From a virus, in the IMG/VR virus record IMGVR_UViG_3300024262_000173, positions 1 to 29,702 of that record: 29,702 nt of DNA; one strand, written 5' to 3'. Shown one piece after another: positions 16,401 to 25,700 of this stretch. The first letter of the stretch is position 1. Every line of letters begins with the position of its first letter. Below the pieces are notes generated by a model. That model worked only from the letters and a program-made list of their open reading frames with translations. It searched no databases and had not been told where the DNA came from. The position numbers were made by a program, and so were the translations under genes.

Positions 16401-18705
16401 TGAAGCTATCGCTAGTGGCTTTGTTCTAAACTCTTTTGCTGACTACGAGAACTTCAGCTTCGGTACTGGATTGCAGAAAGCGCATAGAGACTACTGTAAG
16501 TACTTTAATAAACATTCTTTGGGATTAAATGAGATTGCTAAGACTGGAGGTAATATCTTTGCTCAAGTGTTTGGTAAGGGTCTTTACAACTGTGATTTTG
16601 ATCTAACTGGTTATGCTGCAACTACCTTAGAAGGAAACTATATCGCTTCTAGCGTTGCTAATGTGGTTCCTATCGCTTATAATGATGGGTCAGGTGTATT
16701 CAGTACCTGTGCGGTAGCGTCTTATGGAGATGGTATTGCTTCAGGAACTTACATTGCTTATGGCCCAGCCGAGTCCGTGCTTCCGCTTGTTGGTAATTAT
16801 GTATCTCCTTTTGATGTAAACACTGCACAATATTCTAATTACCAAGAATTTAATGCAGAGTTTAGAAACCCTAATATTTTAAGTGGTATTGAGTTTGTTC
16901 AAACTTCGGGGGCACCTAACGCTAATCAGTTTAGTGTGTTTAAATTAGATTCTTCCAAGGCTACCCCTGGAATGGAGAATGCTCTTATCAACAACAGCGT
17001 TATTAAGTGTAAGTCTCTTGGTGGATTGCCCAGACTTCGCTTTGATTTGTCTTCCTATGGAGATAGACCTAACCACTTTATTAAAGATCACAAGTTTAAA
17101 CTTAATGTAAAGTCTTTGGTTGCTGAAGAAAACTCTCCTATATTGGGAGGAGGTAAGTTAGGCGTATGGATTCATACTAAACCTAAGTACTTAGGAAACA
17201 GAAACTTACTTTCTTATACTGATGATCCTGGAAGTTCTCCTGGTTTAGATTTTCCTGCTGGGGACGGGAACGGGAATTATTGGGGATCACAGAATGCAAA
17301 TTCTTTTTCTAGTATTTTGGAGACTAACCCATTCGGTGGTGTATCTAGCATGGAATTAAGTGGTATGAATACCTCCCCAGGCCCGTACACATTTTTAATA
17401 TTCAACCCCGAATCTGTCATTGAAGGTGCTGGTTTTACTACTAGACCTAGAAATTTTAGGACTGGATATAATTCAATATGGAGTATGTATGTTAAACGAC
17501 CTACTTCAGGGTACTCCCCATCGAGTTTTTTCCTAATGATTAATGATAGAGGAGACCCAGAGTATGGTGTAAATAATGTATACTTTGATTATCAGGGTAC
17601 ATATACCGATTCTACAAGTGCGGTTCTTGTACCCAGGGATGTGCCGCTTGGGATTGGGTACAGGAGTTCTGTTGAAGATGTAGGAAATAATTGGTATAGG
17701 TGTTCCCTGATCGTGAGCGGGTTGGGGTATTATCATGCTGATAGAACCTTAGATGGAGATCAGTTTGATAATAGAATTTATATGACTAGCAGTACTGATA
17801 GTCCTGGTTATCCAAACTATTCAGAGCGGCTACTTCTTTATGGTCCTCAAGTAGAGCAATGGCCTATTGGTACAGGAGGCGAAGCTAAAACTGGACCTAC
17901 TCCTTACGAAGCAGTAGTAGGTGATATACCTGATCCTGTAACACCTAATGGATATCTATGGTCTTGGACTCCAAACGGAAAGTGGGAAGTTATAAAAGAA
18001 AGCAGACTATCCATTCCAGCAGTTAAGAATTCTCTAGCTCACATATACGATTTCCCAATTTATCAACCCGCACTTATTGATGAGGAATTCTGCTTAGGTA
18101 ATACTTCGGATTCAAATGAAGTTATAAATAATAATACTCTTAAGAATCTTAAGGAGGAGTATTTTAGAAACTTTGAAATAGAGTTCGATACTAGAAACTT
18201 TACTAAGCATAACAACTCTGAGTATCTTGATATTGTTCCTATGGATAATGATGTTTACGAAGTTACAGAACAAGTGAACAGGGATGACACGAATTACATT
18301 GTAGAAGTCTTCTTTATCCCTAACACTAATCCAGACAAGTACCTCCTAATTGATTCCATCGAGCTTCAAGATGTTACCCAGAGAGAGAATACGGGCATTG
18401 CAACTGGGCATGGAGTAGCTACTAGTGGCATCCCACTTAGACCTTTTGTAACAGAAGATAAACTTTACTTAGAGAAAGATCAACTTAGAGATGTTTTAAA
18501 GTTCTATAATGGATTGGCAGGACTAGGTACAGGAATGTATGCTACCTCCCTAGCTTCCAGAGATGCAATGATTACATCAGGTACTATGGAAGTAAGCGGG
18601 GGTAGTAGATTGAACTATAGACTAAGCCCAACTTGGGGTGCTGGTAATGCTGGCAACACTCAAGCTGACTACAATAACTTTACAAATGTGGAGCTAGATA
18701 ACTAA
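13474..18705 (+). CDS. Giant baseplate wedge protein (gp7/tail protein I-like) with inserted module
   Basis: At 1743 residues this is the largest gene in the window. Residues about 339-488 resemble the tail protein I/gp7-type wedge region: GEHLQYIADLIGFKLRGSSA, a conserved helix with LRLALDLYKKSGTLESIQ, then LPQLIWYALG and DMYKAFPDNFLFHG. In T4, gp7 (1032 residues) links the inner baseplate to the outer proteins gp8 and gp10. Most of residues 490-1240 is unrecognised. From 1244 to 1486 there is a foreign-looking module of the NPFGG/WYR type, inserted between LGVWIHTKP (1229-1237) and GYLWSWTPNGKW (1493-1504). These two parts look like neighbouring strands of one beta-sandwich. The C-terminus is Gly/Asn-rich. 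No Shine-Dalgarno sequence is seen; the ATG overlaps the gp6 stop as TAATG. Confidence 0.7.
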   Translation: MGDSKYTPNPRKYYKTNFVDLVELITPEVYKMEDLYLSGTEVNPLSQVINAHINVAANISNVISLSGVANSQTSALDSIDGIAQYFVKQNKLTNINPFLFESKIMLPLGTSLADYDTSGEFFTYLSGTLLPMIIPASTTQVDPLQANITTLSALTGDSNTSSVHNYLVDTLGWMYFLNTSADGGLDYSPSSYVLNSLNSLYMGTTLETIDGIKGLTEYLWRNNETCSFGSYIPDGFASGIADGITESSAGVLPTYTSGTQRLDALKTLMEVVYSPLYIDEQDYTVKSAFDNYIDASMKLDNRVSNGPHRKFTNIMGYEFADLNDQVENIGLIYDIDNVKGEHLQYIADLIGFKLRGSSASKWRHQLRLALDLYKKSGTLESIQVAINTLIVDSVFDVSGRVQELWESYLPQLIWYALGTESPLFRDLNTWTPGLANQAGVFSYSTSSLEDNIKMVTDSILLDMYKAFPDNFLFHGNKFPVPQFAELDINGCTTKRYTIINEPGMKPFHMHSIDSNGYQAYKQDAKLFGESKAFDAATGFGALGSGVYMAGEEHLTTGERPLYLKPEGDLNFLFSYRGKQNFGMPPFEEVKYYRDSSITADMVNFLVERLKCFMVKDSFADEVGNYILSSAVTDESDLGALNEMLMFFSSVQIPSNFNDVMLSISDYEKNLLPLWNGKSSHLFINFKDTDFDFSKTTLEGDGKYALYEAARVAKEFSPAHAITRVNLTASAEDDFSTSSANWEYLGFDKDDNRASYTSASVLGNFEISGAAMGLVAPGNSDGRGGLNTFKRDAVDRITDALESTTTATFAPRRALRRRNFKYTLPKEGYYDRTGFNGPVNWDASAQENSMPSSLGELTLGYVASAAAFYPVVDPINPSGVWHECEKLDSSRQFSGVYTSATYPYRGLTPLGSNNKMPEEESATARYVDRGQVPELYNTMHQLFEAKAYDYANEQINLNTSPYDADAYWKNNRQSFANEAIASGFVLNSFADYENFSFGTGLQKAHRDYCKYFNKHSLGLNEIAKTGGNIFAQVFGKGLYNCDFDLTGYAATTLEGNYIASSVANVVPIAYNDGSGVFSTCAVASYGDGIASGTYIAYGPAESVLPLVGNYVSPFDVNTAQYSNYQEFNAEFRNPNILSGIEFVQTSGAPNANQFSVFKLDSSKATPGMENALINNSVIKCKSLGGLPRLRFDLSSYGDRPNHFIKDHKFKLNVKSLVAEENSPILGGGKLGVWIHTKPKYLGNRNLLSYTDDPGSSPGLDFPAGDGNGNYWGSQNANSFSSILETNPFGGVSSMELSGMNTSPGPYTFLIFNPESVIEGAGFTTRPRNFRTGYNSIWSMYVKRPTSGYSPSSFFLMINDRGDPEYGVNNVYFDYQGTYTDSTSAVLVPRDVPLGIGYRSSVEDVGNNWYRCSLIVSGLGYYHADRTLDGDQFDNRIYMTSSTDSPGYPNYSERLLLYGPQVEQWPIGTGGEAKTGPTPYEAVVGDIPDPVTPNGYLWSWTPNGKWEVIKESRLSIPAVKNSLAHIYDFPIYQPALIDEEFCLGNTSDSNEVINNNTLKNLKEEYFRNFEIEFDTRNFTKHNNSEYLDIVPMDNDVYEVTEQVNRDDTNYIVEVFFIPNTNPDKYLLIDSIELQDVTQRENTGIATGHGVATSGIPLRPFVTEDKLYLEKDQLRDVLKFYNGLAGLGTGMYATSLASRDAMITSGTMEVSGGSRLNYRLSPTWGAGNAGNTQADYNNFTNVELDN
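17203..17931 (+). repeat. NPFGG/WYR module, copy A
   Basis: Residues 1244-1486 of the gp7-like protein. It has the order NLLSYTDDPGSSPG, SILETNPFGGVSSMELS (E1283), a central strand with SMYVKRP, GNNWYRCSLIVSGLG (W1407-Y1408-R1409), LLLYGPQVEQWPIG and GPTPYEAV. The GPQ-x-E-x-x-P ending is common in phage jelly-roll modules thought to bind carbohydrate. Confidence 0.75.
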
Positions 18706-21700
18706 TGAGAGGCGAAGTAGAAATTTGGGACGGAGACAAGCTACTCCACAAGGAAAGTAACCTTCTTGTGAATGGGGCAGGAGAATTGTTGGCTGACATT
18801 ATGACAGTCTCTCCTTCCCTATCTGGTATTGCAGATCATGCTACCTCTTCTATTCTAGATGCTTCTAACTATACCATTCAAGCTATCTCGTTTGGTAAGG
18901 ACGCATCTGCTTATCAGTACAATGCTCACGCTTTGAATAGTAGAAGGAATTTGCTTTACTATAGTACTCCCTCTGCTCAGGGAGATGATCCTAACGGACA
19001 AATTTATTGGAATACAACCTACACTGAAGTATGTTCGGCTCCTGAAATATTACCCCCTACTCAATATGAAAATGTTCCGTCTTCTGTAGCCCATGCGCTA
19101 TCTGTAACTGATATAAGTACTTCTGGAAACGGAGGATTTGCTTTTGGTTTTGGGAGTCCTTTGGGAGCCTTCCCCTCCTGGTCAACAAGTGGGGGGCAAG
19201 ATAATTGGTTTTGTTACTCAGTATACATAAAATCCCCAGTCCTCGATGAGCCGTATCATCCCTACCCCTATACTAGTACCGCACCTAGAAACAGACCCCA
19301 TATTAAAATGCAATTAGTTGGGGAGAATTTTGATAATCTTGGTGGTTTTGCAAAATCGAGATCAAGTACAGATCCGTATTTCGCCAGCCCAGACTTTACT
19401 ACCCTCTCTGGTGTTGGCATTGGATTTTATACAGATAATAGAGGAGCAGCTACTGGAGGCTATAGTATTGATTACTGGGATGAGGGATCAGGTATAGAGG
19501 AAGCAGGAAATGGGTGGTATAAGGTTTGGACCTCTGTTTTAGCCCCTGTTTCAGGGTTGAGTGGGATTAATATTACTATATCTCCTGCTGGATGGGAGGC
19601 TAGTCCTACTGGAGAAACTTCAGGTGGTATATATACATATGGACACCAACTTGAGTTAGGTAGATGGCCCACATCCAGACAATTTAATAATCAAGGATAT
19701 GAAGCTAATAATTGGGACCTTTCAGGTAGTGTACTAAATCGAGATCACAGCCCAGGAGCCGTAACAGATAATGGAACAGTTAGAGTATTAAATGATCCTA
19801 TACCCAATCCTAACATACTTTCTTATACAGTAGACCCTTGGGATAGTCCAGGAATCTCGCCAGGGAGTTATACTGCTGGTGAATATTGGTCTGCTAATAG
19901 TACGGGTTATGTGGCTTCTTTCTCCTCTATTCTTGAGACTAACCCTTTTGGGGGAGTTTCCTCAGTTGAATTGAGTGCCCCCGTGATTACTGGGGGAAAC
20001 TGGCCCCATATCAGTTTAAAGGAAGCTAGTGCAATAGCAGCCGCAGGTTATCCTGTTAATCAATCTAGAACTTTTAAAAAAGGGTATGATAATATATACA
20101 GTACTTATATTAAGAAGCCCTCGTCTAATGCTACCTCAGCCTTTTCCCTGGCACTTCAGGATTGGTACAACCCCGATCCCGAAGGAAACTCTGTTGTTTT
20201 TGAGTTTCGTGGTGGAGGTACTGTTCCTACATTTAAATCTACTAGTTACGGTTATAATAGTTACTTAATTGAAGCAGTAGGAAATGATTGGTATAGAATA
20301 ACTTTAATTATTTACGGTTTAGGTAGTGGAGGAGCTAACGGAGATACAGTTGAGGGTGATGGTATTGTGCCTTTTATCATGATGGGTCATCATGGGCTGG
20401 TTGACCCTACTGGTGTGTCCTTAAAACGACTGTGGTTCTATGCCCCTCAATTAGAACAGTGGCCCACTGGAACTAAACTTAGTCCTACAAAATATAGGGA
20501 AGTATCAGGAGGTGTCCCAACCTACGCAGAAGATAATTTACTAACCTCCTCCTATGTTCCCACTAACTACCTCTCAAGTCCTCCTAATCCTGAGAGTACT
20601 AGAGTAGAGGACGGGAATACTGCTTTATTTGATACCTCCTCTCCTCTTAGCGGATTTAATATGGGACAAAACTTAAATGTTATTCCTTATAGAGAACAAG
20701 GTAGTCAGCTTCCAAACTTCCTTAATTTATATCCAAACGATGCTGCTGGTGTATATTCTTCTTTTAATGTAAAAAAAGGACAGCAATTTTTAGATTGGAG
20801 GACAGCTGTATATCCACCTACCATTTATAGCTTTAGTGGAATGGGTTCTTTAGGTCCTCAAGCCTACTATCTTGGATGTTACCCAGAAGGTTCTAGTACA
20901 GGAGGATCTAATTGGGCTCTTGTGAGTTCTTTAGATAACTCTGCTGCTTACTTGCATGTTGCTAATGGAACTGATCCCAACTTTATCTCAGGAACCTACA
21001 ACAGCATAGTAAATGAAGCAAGCTCTATGGATGTTTCTGGGTTTGTTGGAAAGGTTTACGATGCTAAGAACAAAGTGGGCGTGGTATCTAATCCTAATCA
21101 TTGGCAGTACACTAATAATATATCTGATGACCCAGGCATTACTATCAATACTGACCTAGCGGGGAATTTTTACCAACTTGCTACTAGATTTGGTTCTGCT
21201 TCCTCGGTTCCAGAAACTAACCCGTTTGGTGGTGCTTCATCCATACAACTTAGTGCTACGGATGATTTAGCTGCGTTGGATTATTGGCCTATTATGTCTA
21301 CTCCAAAGATATTTTCATTAAGTTCTACGCATAATATTACATTTTCTGTGTATGTTAAACAGCCCACTGGGGAACCGCAAGGAGTTACTCGTTTCGGTAT
21401 CAATGTGTATAATGTCACTAAAACACACTCTACCACCGCATGGTATGATTTTAGTGGTACAGTTCACGGTTATCCCGCTAATGGTACTCCTGTTTTTGTT
21501 TCTATACCTGCGAATACTGCAAACTTTGTGGGACAAAAAATTGAGGATGCTGGGAACGGTTGGTGGAGGATGGTACATTCAGTTAGCGGGATAGGTGATG
21601 TTGCTTCCCCCAATCAATGGGAAGATGGAGATGATATAAGGCTTTATTTATATCTGTCTGACTCTGATGTGGTATATACCAATGTTGCGGGTTCTGCTCT

Positions 21701-22142
21701 TTTGATTTCAGGTCCTCAAATGGAACAACATCCTATTAGTTATAACCTTTCTGCTACCCCCTACCAACCTGTAGCAGGAGCTTCTCCAACTATAGCAGAA
21801 CAGAATGGTACAGGAGGACTTCATGTATCAGGAGGAGTAGATGCTACTAATTCAGGAACGGTTGAATATTCAATGTTAATAGGCTCAGGAGATGTAGGAT
21901 ACTCTAACCTGTATGGAGGTATATATAATATGGGGCTATGGACAATTGATATGGATAAAACACTTAAGGCAGGAAATACTCCCCCTTATTCGTTTGGACC
22001 CCTAAATAATCCTAGGAAATATAAACTGTTTTCTACGAAACATCTAACAAAGAACTTAGGCTTTATAGAAGATAGCGGTACTAATGCAGGATCGCTGAAT
22101 TATACAGACCTAACTATTAAGTGGAGATTACACTTCCTATGA
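18705..22142 (+). CDS. Multi-module baseplate/tail-fibre adhesin with three WYR modules
   Basis: This 1145-residue protein is built from a split frame domain with modules in between. Residues 1-81 (MRGEVEIWDGDKLLHKESNL, then LVNGAGELLADI and IQAISFGKD) and the last 100 (YGGIYNMGLWTID, then KLFSTKHLTKN and DLTIKWRLHFL) match the start and end of the next gene's product. Three putative carbohydrate-binding modules lie between: 82-330, 370-605 and 799-1028. Residues about 640-780 form another beta-rich part containing NLYPNDAAG and GPQAYYLGCYP. Such a protein would be an outer baseplate or fibre component touching the cell surface. GGAG lies about 12 bases before the ATG, and the start overlaps the upstream stop as TAATG. 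No enzyme motif is visible. Function is inferred from module type and position. Confidence 0.65.
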   Translation: MRGEVEIWDGDKLLHKESNLLVNGAGELLADIMTVSPSLSGIADHATSSILDASNYTIQAISFGKDASAYQYNAHALNSRRNLLYYSTPSAQGDDPNGQIYWNTTYTEVCSAPEILPPTQYENVPSSVAHALSVTDISTSGNGGFAFGFGSPLGAFPSWSTSGGQDNWFCYSVYIKSPVLDEPYHPYPYTSTAPRNRPHIKMQLVGENFDNLGGFAKSRSSTDPYFASPDFTTLSGVGIGFYTDNRGAATGGYSIDYWDEGSGIEEAGNGWYKVWTSVLAPVSGLSGINITISPAGWEASPTGETSGGIYTYGHQLELGRWPTSRQFNNQGYEANNWDLSGSVLNRDHSPGAVTDNGTVRVLNDPIPNPNILSYTVDPWDSPGISPGSYTAGEYWSANSTGYVASFSSILETNPFGGVSSVELSAPVITGGNWPHISLKEASAIAAAGYPVNQSRTFKKGYDNIYSTYIKKPSSNATSAFSLALQDWYNPDPEGNSVVFEFRGGGTVPTFKSTSYGYNSYLIEAVGNDWYRITLIIYGLGSGGANGDTVEGDGIVPFIMMGHHGLVDPTGVSLKRLWFYAPQLEQWPTGTKLSPTKYREVSGGVPTYAEDNLLTSSYVPTNYLSSPPNPESTRVEDGNTALFDTSSPLSGFNMGQNLNVIPYREQGSQLPNFLNLYPNDAAGVYSSFNVKKGQQFLDWRTAVYPPTIYSFSGMGSLGPQAYYLGCYPEGSSTGGSNWALVSSLDNSAAYLHVANGTDPNFISGTYNSIVNEASSMDVSGFVGKVYDAKNKVGVVSNPNHWQYTNNISDDPGITINTDLAGNFYQLATRFGSASSVPETNPFGGASSIQLSATDDLAALDYWPIMSTPKIFSLSSTHNITFSVYVKQPTGEPQGVTRFGINVYNVTKTHSTTAWYDFSGTVHGYPANGTPVFVSIPANTANFVGQKIEDAGNGWWRMVHSVSGIGDVASPNQWEDGDDIRLYLYLSDSDVVYTNVAGSALLISGPQMEQHPISYNLSATPYQPVAGASPTIAEQNGTGGLHVSGGVDATNSGTVEYSMLIGSGDVGYSNLYGGIYNMGLWTIDMDKTLKAGNTPPYSFGPLNNPRKYKLFSTKHLTKNLGFIEDSGTNAGSLNYTDLTIKWRLHFL
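18948..19694 (+). repeat. WYR module, copy B (divergent)
   Basis: Residues 82-330 of the multi-module protein. It opens with RNLLYYSTPS, has a strand with CYSVYIKSP, GNGWYKVWTSVLAP (W271-Y272-K273) and closes with YGHQLELGRWPTS. The NPFGG motif is missing and Arg is replaced by Lys, so this is the most divergent copy. Confidence 0.6.
19812..20519 (+). repeat. NPFGG/WYR module, copy C
   Basis: Residues 370-605 of the multi-module protein. Hallmarks: NILSYTVDPWDSPG, SILETNPFGGVSSVELS (E411), STYIKKP, GNDWYRITLIIYGLG (W529-Y530-R531), LWFYAPQLEQWPTG and SPTKYREVSGG. It is the copy closest to copy A in the gp7-like protein, although codons differ widely between the two. Confidence 0.75.
21099..21788 (+). 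repeat. NPFGG/WYR module, copy D
   Basis: Residues 799-1028 of the multi-module protein. Hallmarks: HWQYTNNISDDPG, ETNPFGGASSIQLS (E837), SVYVKQP, GNGWWRMVHSVSGIG (W953-W954-R955), LLISGPQMEQHP and ATPYQPVAG. The second aromatic of WYR is Trp here. Confidence 0.72.
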
Positions 22143-22738
22143 AAAATTTTACAGAAGAGTTAGGGATTAACGGTCACTTGACCATCATTAAGAAATTTAC
22201 TGATGGTCAAGAGGAAGTTGTATTCGATGATCACAACATCATCGTTTCGGGCATGGGTGTAGGACTCACTTATATGTTTACTGGGTCAGGATCTAATTCT
22301 GTCCTTGATTATCAGATTGACAGGTTCCAAATAGGAGTCTCTGGCCCTCCTACAGGTGGAGAGACTAGTGCTATTTATCAATTATCTGGCGCAGCTACAC
22401 TAGCTGAATACGGAGGGGGAAGTAACCTCTTTATAGATGTCAAAGACCAGATGACTAATGGTACGCTAACCTCTAATGCTGCTGCCCTCATTCCTGCTAA
22501 TAAAATTACAAAGATTTCAGATGCTTCTGTTAGGTATACCCTAGTGGTGGACGAAGAAGCTTGTAATAGTATTAGCAGAAACAGTACTGATATGAATATT
22601 AACGAGGTGGGGCTTTTGATGAAGAACCCAACAGGCAACACCGCAGACCAACCTCTCTTAGTAGCCTATAGAACCTTTAGTAATATACGAAAGACTAATG
22701 ATTTTTCTTTAATTTTCAGATGGACACTTAACTTCTAA
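22139..22738 (+). CDS. Small virion protein, single-domain relative of upstream adhesin
   Basis: This 199-residue protein shows in uninterrupted form the domain that is split in the preceding gene. It begins with strands NGHLTIIKKFTDGQEEVVF and HNIIVSGMGVGLTYMF, and ends with INEVGLLMKN, LLVAYRTFSNIRKT and FSLIFRWTLNF. This start and finish are common in phage tail-fibre or baseplate attachment proteins. A longer reading from GTG at 22121 is possible. I prefer ATG at 22139, because it makes the usual ATGA overlap with the upstream stop and has GGAG at 22123-22126, although the spacing is long. It may occupy the same kind of site on the baseplate as the larger protein, or act as its partner. 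A gp8-like role is conceivable but not shown. Confidence 0.68.
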   Translation: MKNFTEELGINGHLTIIKKFTDGQEEVVFDDHNIIVSGMGVGLTYMFTGSGSNSVLDYQIDRFQIGVSGPPTGGETSAIYQLSGAATLAEYGGGSNLFIDVKDQMTNGTLTSNAAALIPANKITKISDASVRYTLVVDEEACNSISRNSTDMNINEVGLLMKNPTGNTADQPLLVAYRTFSNIRKTNDFSLIFRWTLNF

Positions 22739-25700
22739 TGCCTTTTAACCCAAACGATATTTATACCAGCAGCGGTAGCGTTATGCTGTACAACTCTTGG
22801 ACTCCTTATGTGTCCAAGTACGATACTAGCTCCTTCTACAACTGGGAGCAGGACAACCTGCCTCTGTATGATCTAGAGGAGCGTACCTATGAGCTTTGGG
22901 AGCAGCAAGGGTTTACTACCTCGGCTGGAGTTCCTGGATTAGCTTTAACCGTTTCTGCTGATGCTCCTACTGCTATCTTAGCCGCTAACAACAATGTCTT
23001 TACAGATTTAAGTTCCTGCATTGCTGCTATTCCTAAAGTGGTTCGCTTCCCCGTCTTAGTTGAAGTTGGAAACTTTGGAGATCTTGGACTTCTAGAACTA
23101 CATAATTTCCGAATGGAGGAGAGAGGTTCTATTGAGATCATTAATAGAAACTTCGGTAGAGTTTATAATGCATCTGGGGATTGTGAAGACACAGTAGGTT
23201 TACCAACATATAATGCGTCTCATGCGCTTATGACTACTGTAAGCTCTTTGGATTTAAGCAGTACTTATTTGGAGACTTGTTGCGTTCATCTTGGAGCTAC
23301 GGTTTTGTCGGGTGGTGTCGATATTAGAGTGGCTAACCAAGGAAATTCCTTCTTTTATCCAAGGCACAATTTGAGGAAGGCACCTCTAACAGTGTCAATT
23401 AAATCTGCTGCACCACTTACAGGAGTTGCCCAACAATTCTCCTTTACTCCATATGAGAACATAATTAATTCAAACGATCTAACTAGGGCAACTATGGATA
23501 TGAGTGCAGTTAATCAAGCTACAGCGGCAGATATAAATCGAGCAGGGTTATCAGATCCTGAAAGATTATCTGTAGGTGGCAATACTTACTTTAACCACTG
23601 CTCTAAGATTAGTGTTAAGAACTGTGATGGTCCTATTTATATTAGAAACTTCTTTGTTGATGGTGAATCTACTGCTACAGGTGGAAGAGATGTAGGTATT
23701 CAAGTAACTAATTCTGATGTTCTTATTGAGAACTGTGCGTCAATAAGGTGCAGAGAAGCAGGATTTAAGTTCAACAACTCAAGAGTTACTCTTTCGAGAT
23801 CCGCTGCTGCTTATAGAAACTATAAGTTACTCACTACAACTACAAGACAAGCTTCGACTGGATATGGATTCCACGCAATTAATAGTGAAGTCTTAGTAAG
23901 TTCCCTTCCGACTCCTCTTGGAACCACCTACCCTGGGGACACTGGAGGTTCTGGAGTTGATTGTGCTATTATTGCTTCCAGAAACTACGCAGGGTTTGTT
24001 CTTGATAATTCTAAACTAGTAGGGGGAGTTCAAAGAGCGATAGCTACACAATCCTTGGGTGGTAGTATTATCGGTTCGGAACTAAACACAGGCTACGGAT
24101 TCCTTCTAAATAATTCCCAAATGGATATTAAGGGTCTCCTTGATGTGTATGGAAATTCTAAAGGGATTGAAGCCGATGGATCTAAAGTAACTTTCCAAAA
24201 CTTAAGTATTGATCATCATAGTAATGAGGCTATTCGATGTAGAAACTCAGCGTTTATCTTCGATTCTCCTGCTGCCCCAGGTTCTGCGGGACAAGCTGAT
24301 CGTAAACAATTAGATATGTCTGCTAATGGTCAGCACATTGATCTGATGAAGAATAGCTCCTTCGGCTTTAGAAGAAAAAATAACATCCCTAATATTTATG
24401 GAAACTCACAATTCAAAGTTTCTCATGGTGTTATTAAGTGGGGTGGAGCAAATAATAGCACTCTCCCCGCAATATCGGTTAATGATAATTCTACTTTAGA
24501 TTTGCTTCATGCTTATGTTGATGTAAATGGAACTAGTGAAAACATAGCTAATGTTCCTTCTTTTGGAAGAGGAATTAAGGCTACTGCTAATTCTAAAGTA
24601 AGCTGTTATGGATCTAAGACTGGGTGTACTTTTGTTTGGGGTCCAACAGGAATTACTTATCAGGCAAAGATGGCAGGAATCTATGCTGATCAAGCTTCGG
24701 AAATTAACCTACATGGTCCTACGGCTATTGGTCAGTTTGGTGTGGATGTTTTGGTAGAGAATAACTCTACACTTAACATAGAACCAGCAAGAACTAGAGA
24801 TTCCTTTGGTTTAGAAGTGAGTGGATTTGATTTAAGTTCTCAAGGAAACCATACTTCCGTAGAACTCCATGCTACTAGATCTTGCTTGGTAGCCAACAAG
24901 AACTCCACAATCAACATGGCTGATCTTGGTGCCTTCCCTGCAAACTGGGCTAGGACTGGGACAGGTCGAACAGCACTTTCTGTAGGTTTTGATTACCCCA
25001 TTAACACTTTTAATACTAGTGCTTATACTGGTTCTGGATCTCTTCAATTCTATCCCAACCCTCAAGATCCGACTGCAATCGCCCAAAACAATCTTGATGA
25101 TTTAGTTACTGGTGGTTTTACTGTTCCTGACCCCCCTGTTTTTGCAGAAACAAACTACATTAATCGTTTCTTTGCTACTCAAAATATTATTAATACTCTC
25201 TTGATTGACGCAAATATTGCTAAGATTACTCAGGGAGGGATGTGCTTACGAGCTACACAAGATAGCGTAGTTAATGCTAAGAATGTTCATTTTCCTATAG
25301 GAACGAACACTAGTCCAATGGATGGTCTTTATTACACCACCAGTGGTGATTCTTGCAGTAAGCTTATGATTTGGAATATTGCTGATAGCTCTAGACTGAA
25401 TGCCTCTTTCCTTTCTGTTAGTGGTATGTGGCCTGGAAGTACTCAGTACCATGGACCTAGCTCAATTTATGCATCCTCTGTTGATGGAGTTAACGCTGGG
25501 AATGATTACGATGCTCCTGCGTTTGGAGCCCCAGTGAATACGCCCGATACAGGATCCCTAAGCGTGTTGGATGCATTCGGAGCAGGTAGTTCTGTATGGA
25601 CTGTTCCCTCTGGTGTTAGTGTTAATAGCCCCTTTGATGCTTTCTATCCCATCTCTGGAATAGTTAATGATGAAACTTCAATTTCCTTGGCAGGAGCAGG

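Noticed and set aside
19472-21594. Plus-strand and minus-strand short frames within the multi-module gene as evidence of a frameshift
   Set aside because: The 1145-codon frame is continuous through all three modules and ends with the expected C-terminal half-domain, so no frameshift is needed.
22121-22138. GTG start six codons upstream for the 199-residue protein
   Set aside because: The ATG at 22139 gives the same ATGA overlap seen at another junction here, and the GTG would place the GGAG inside the coding region.
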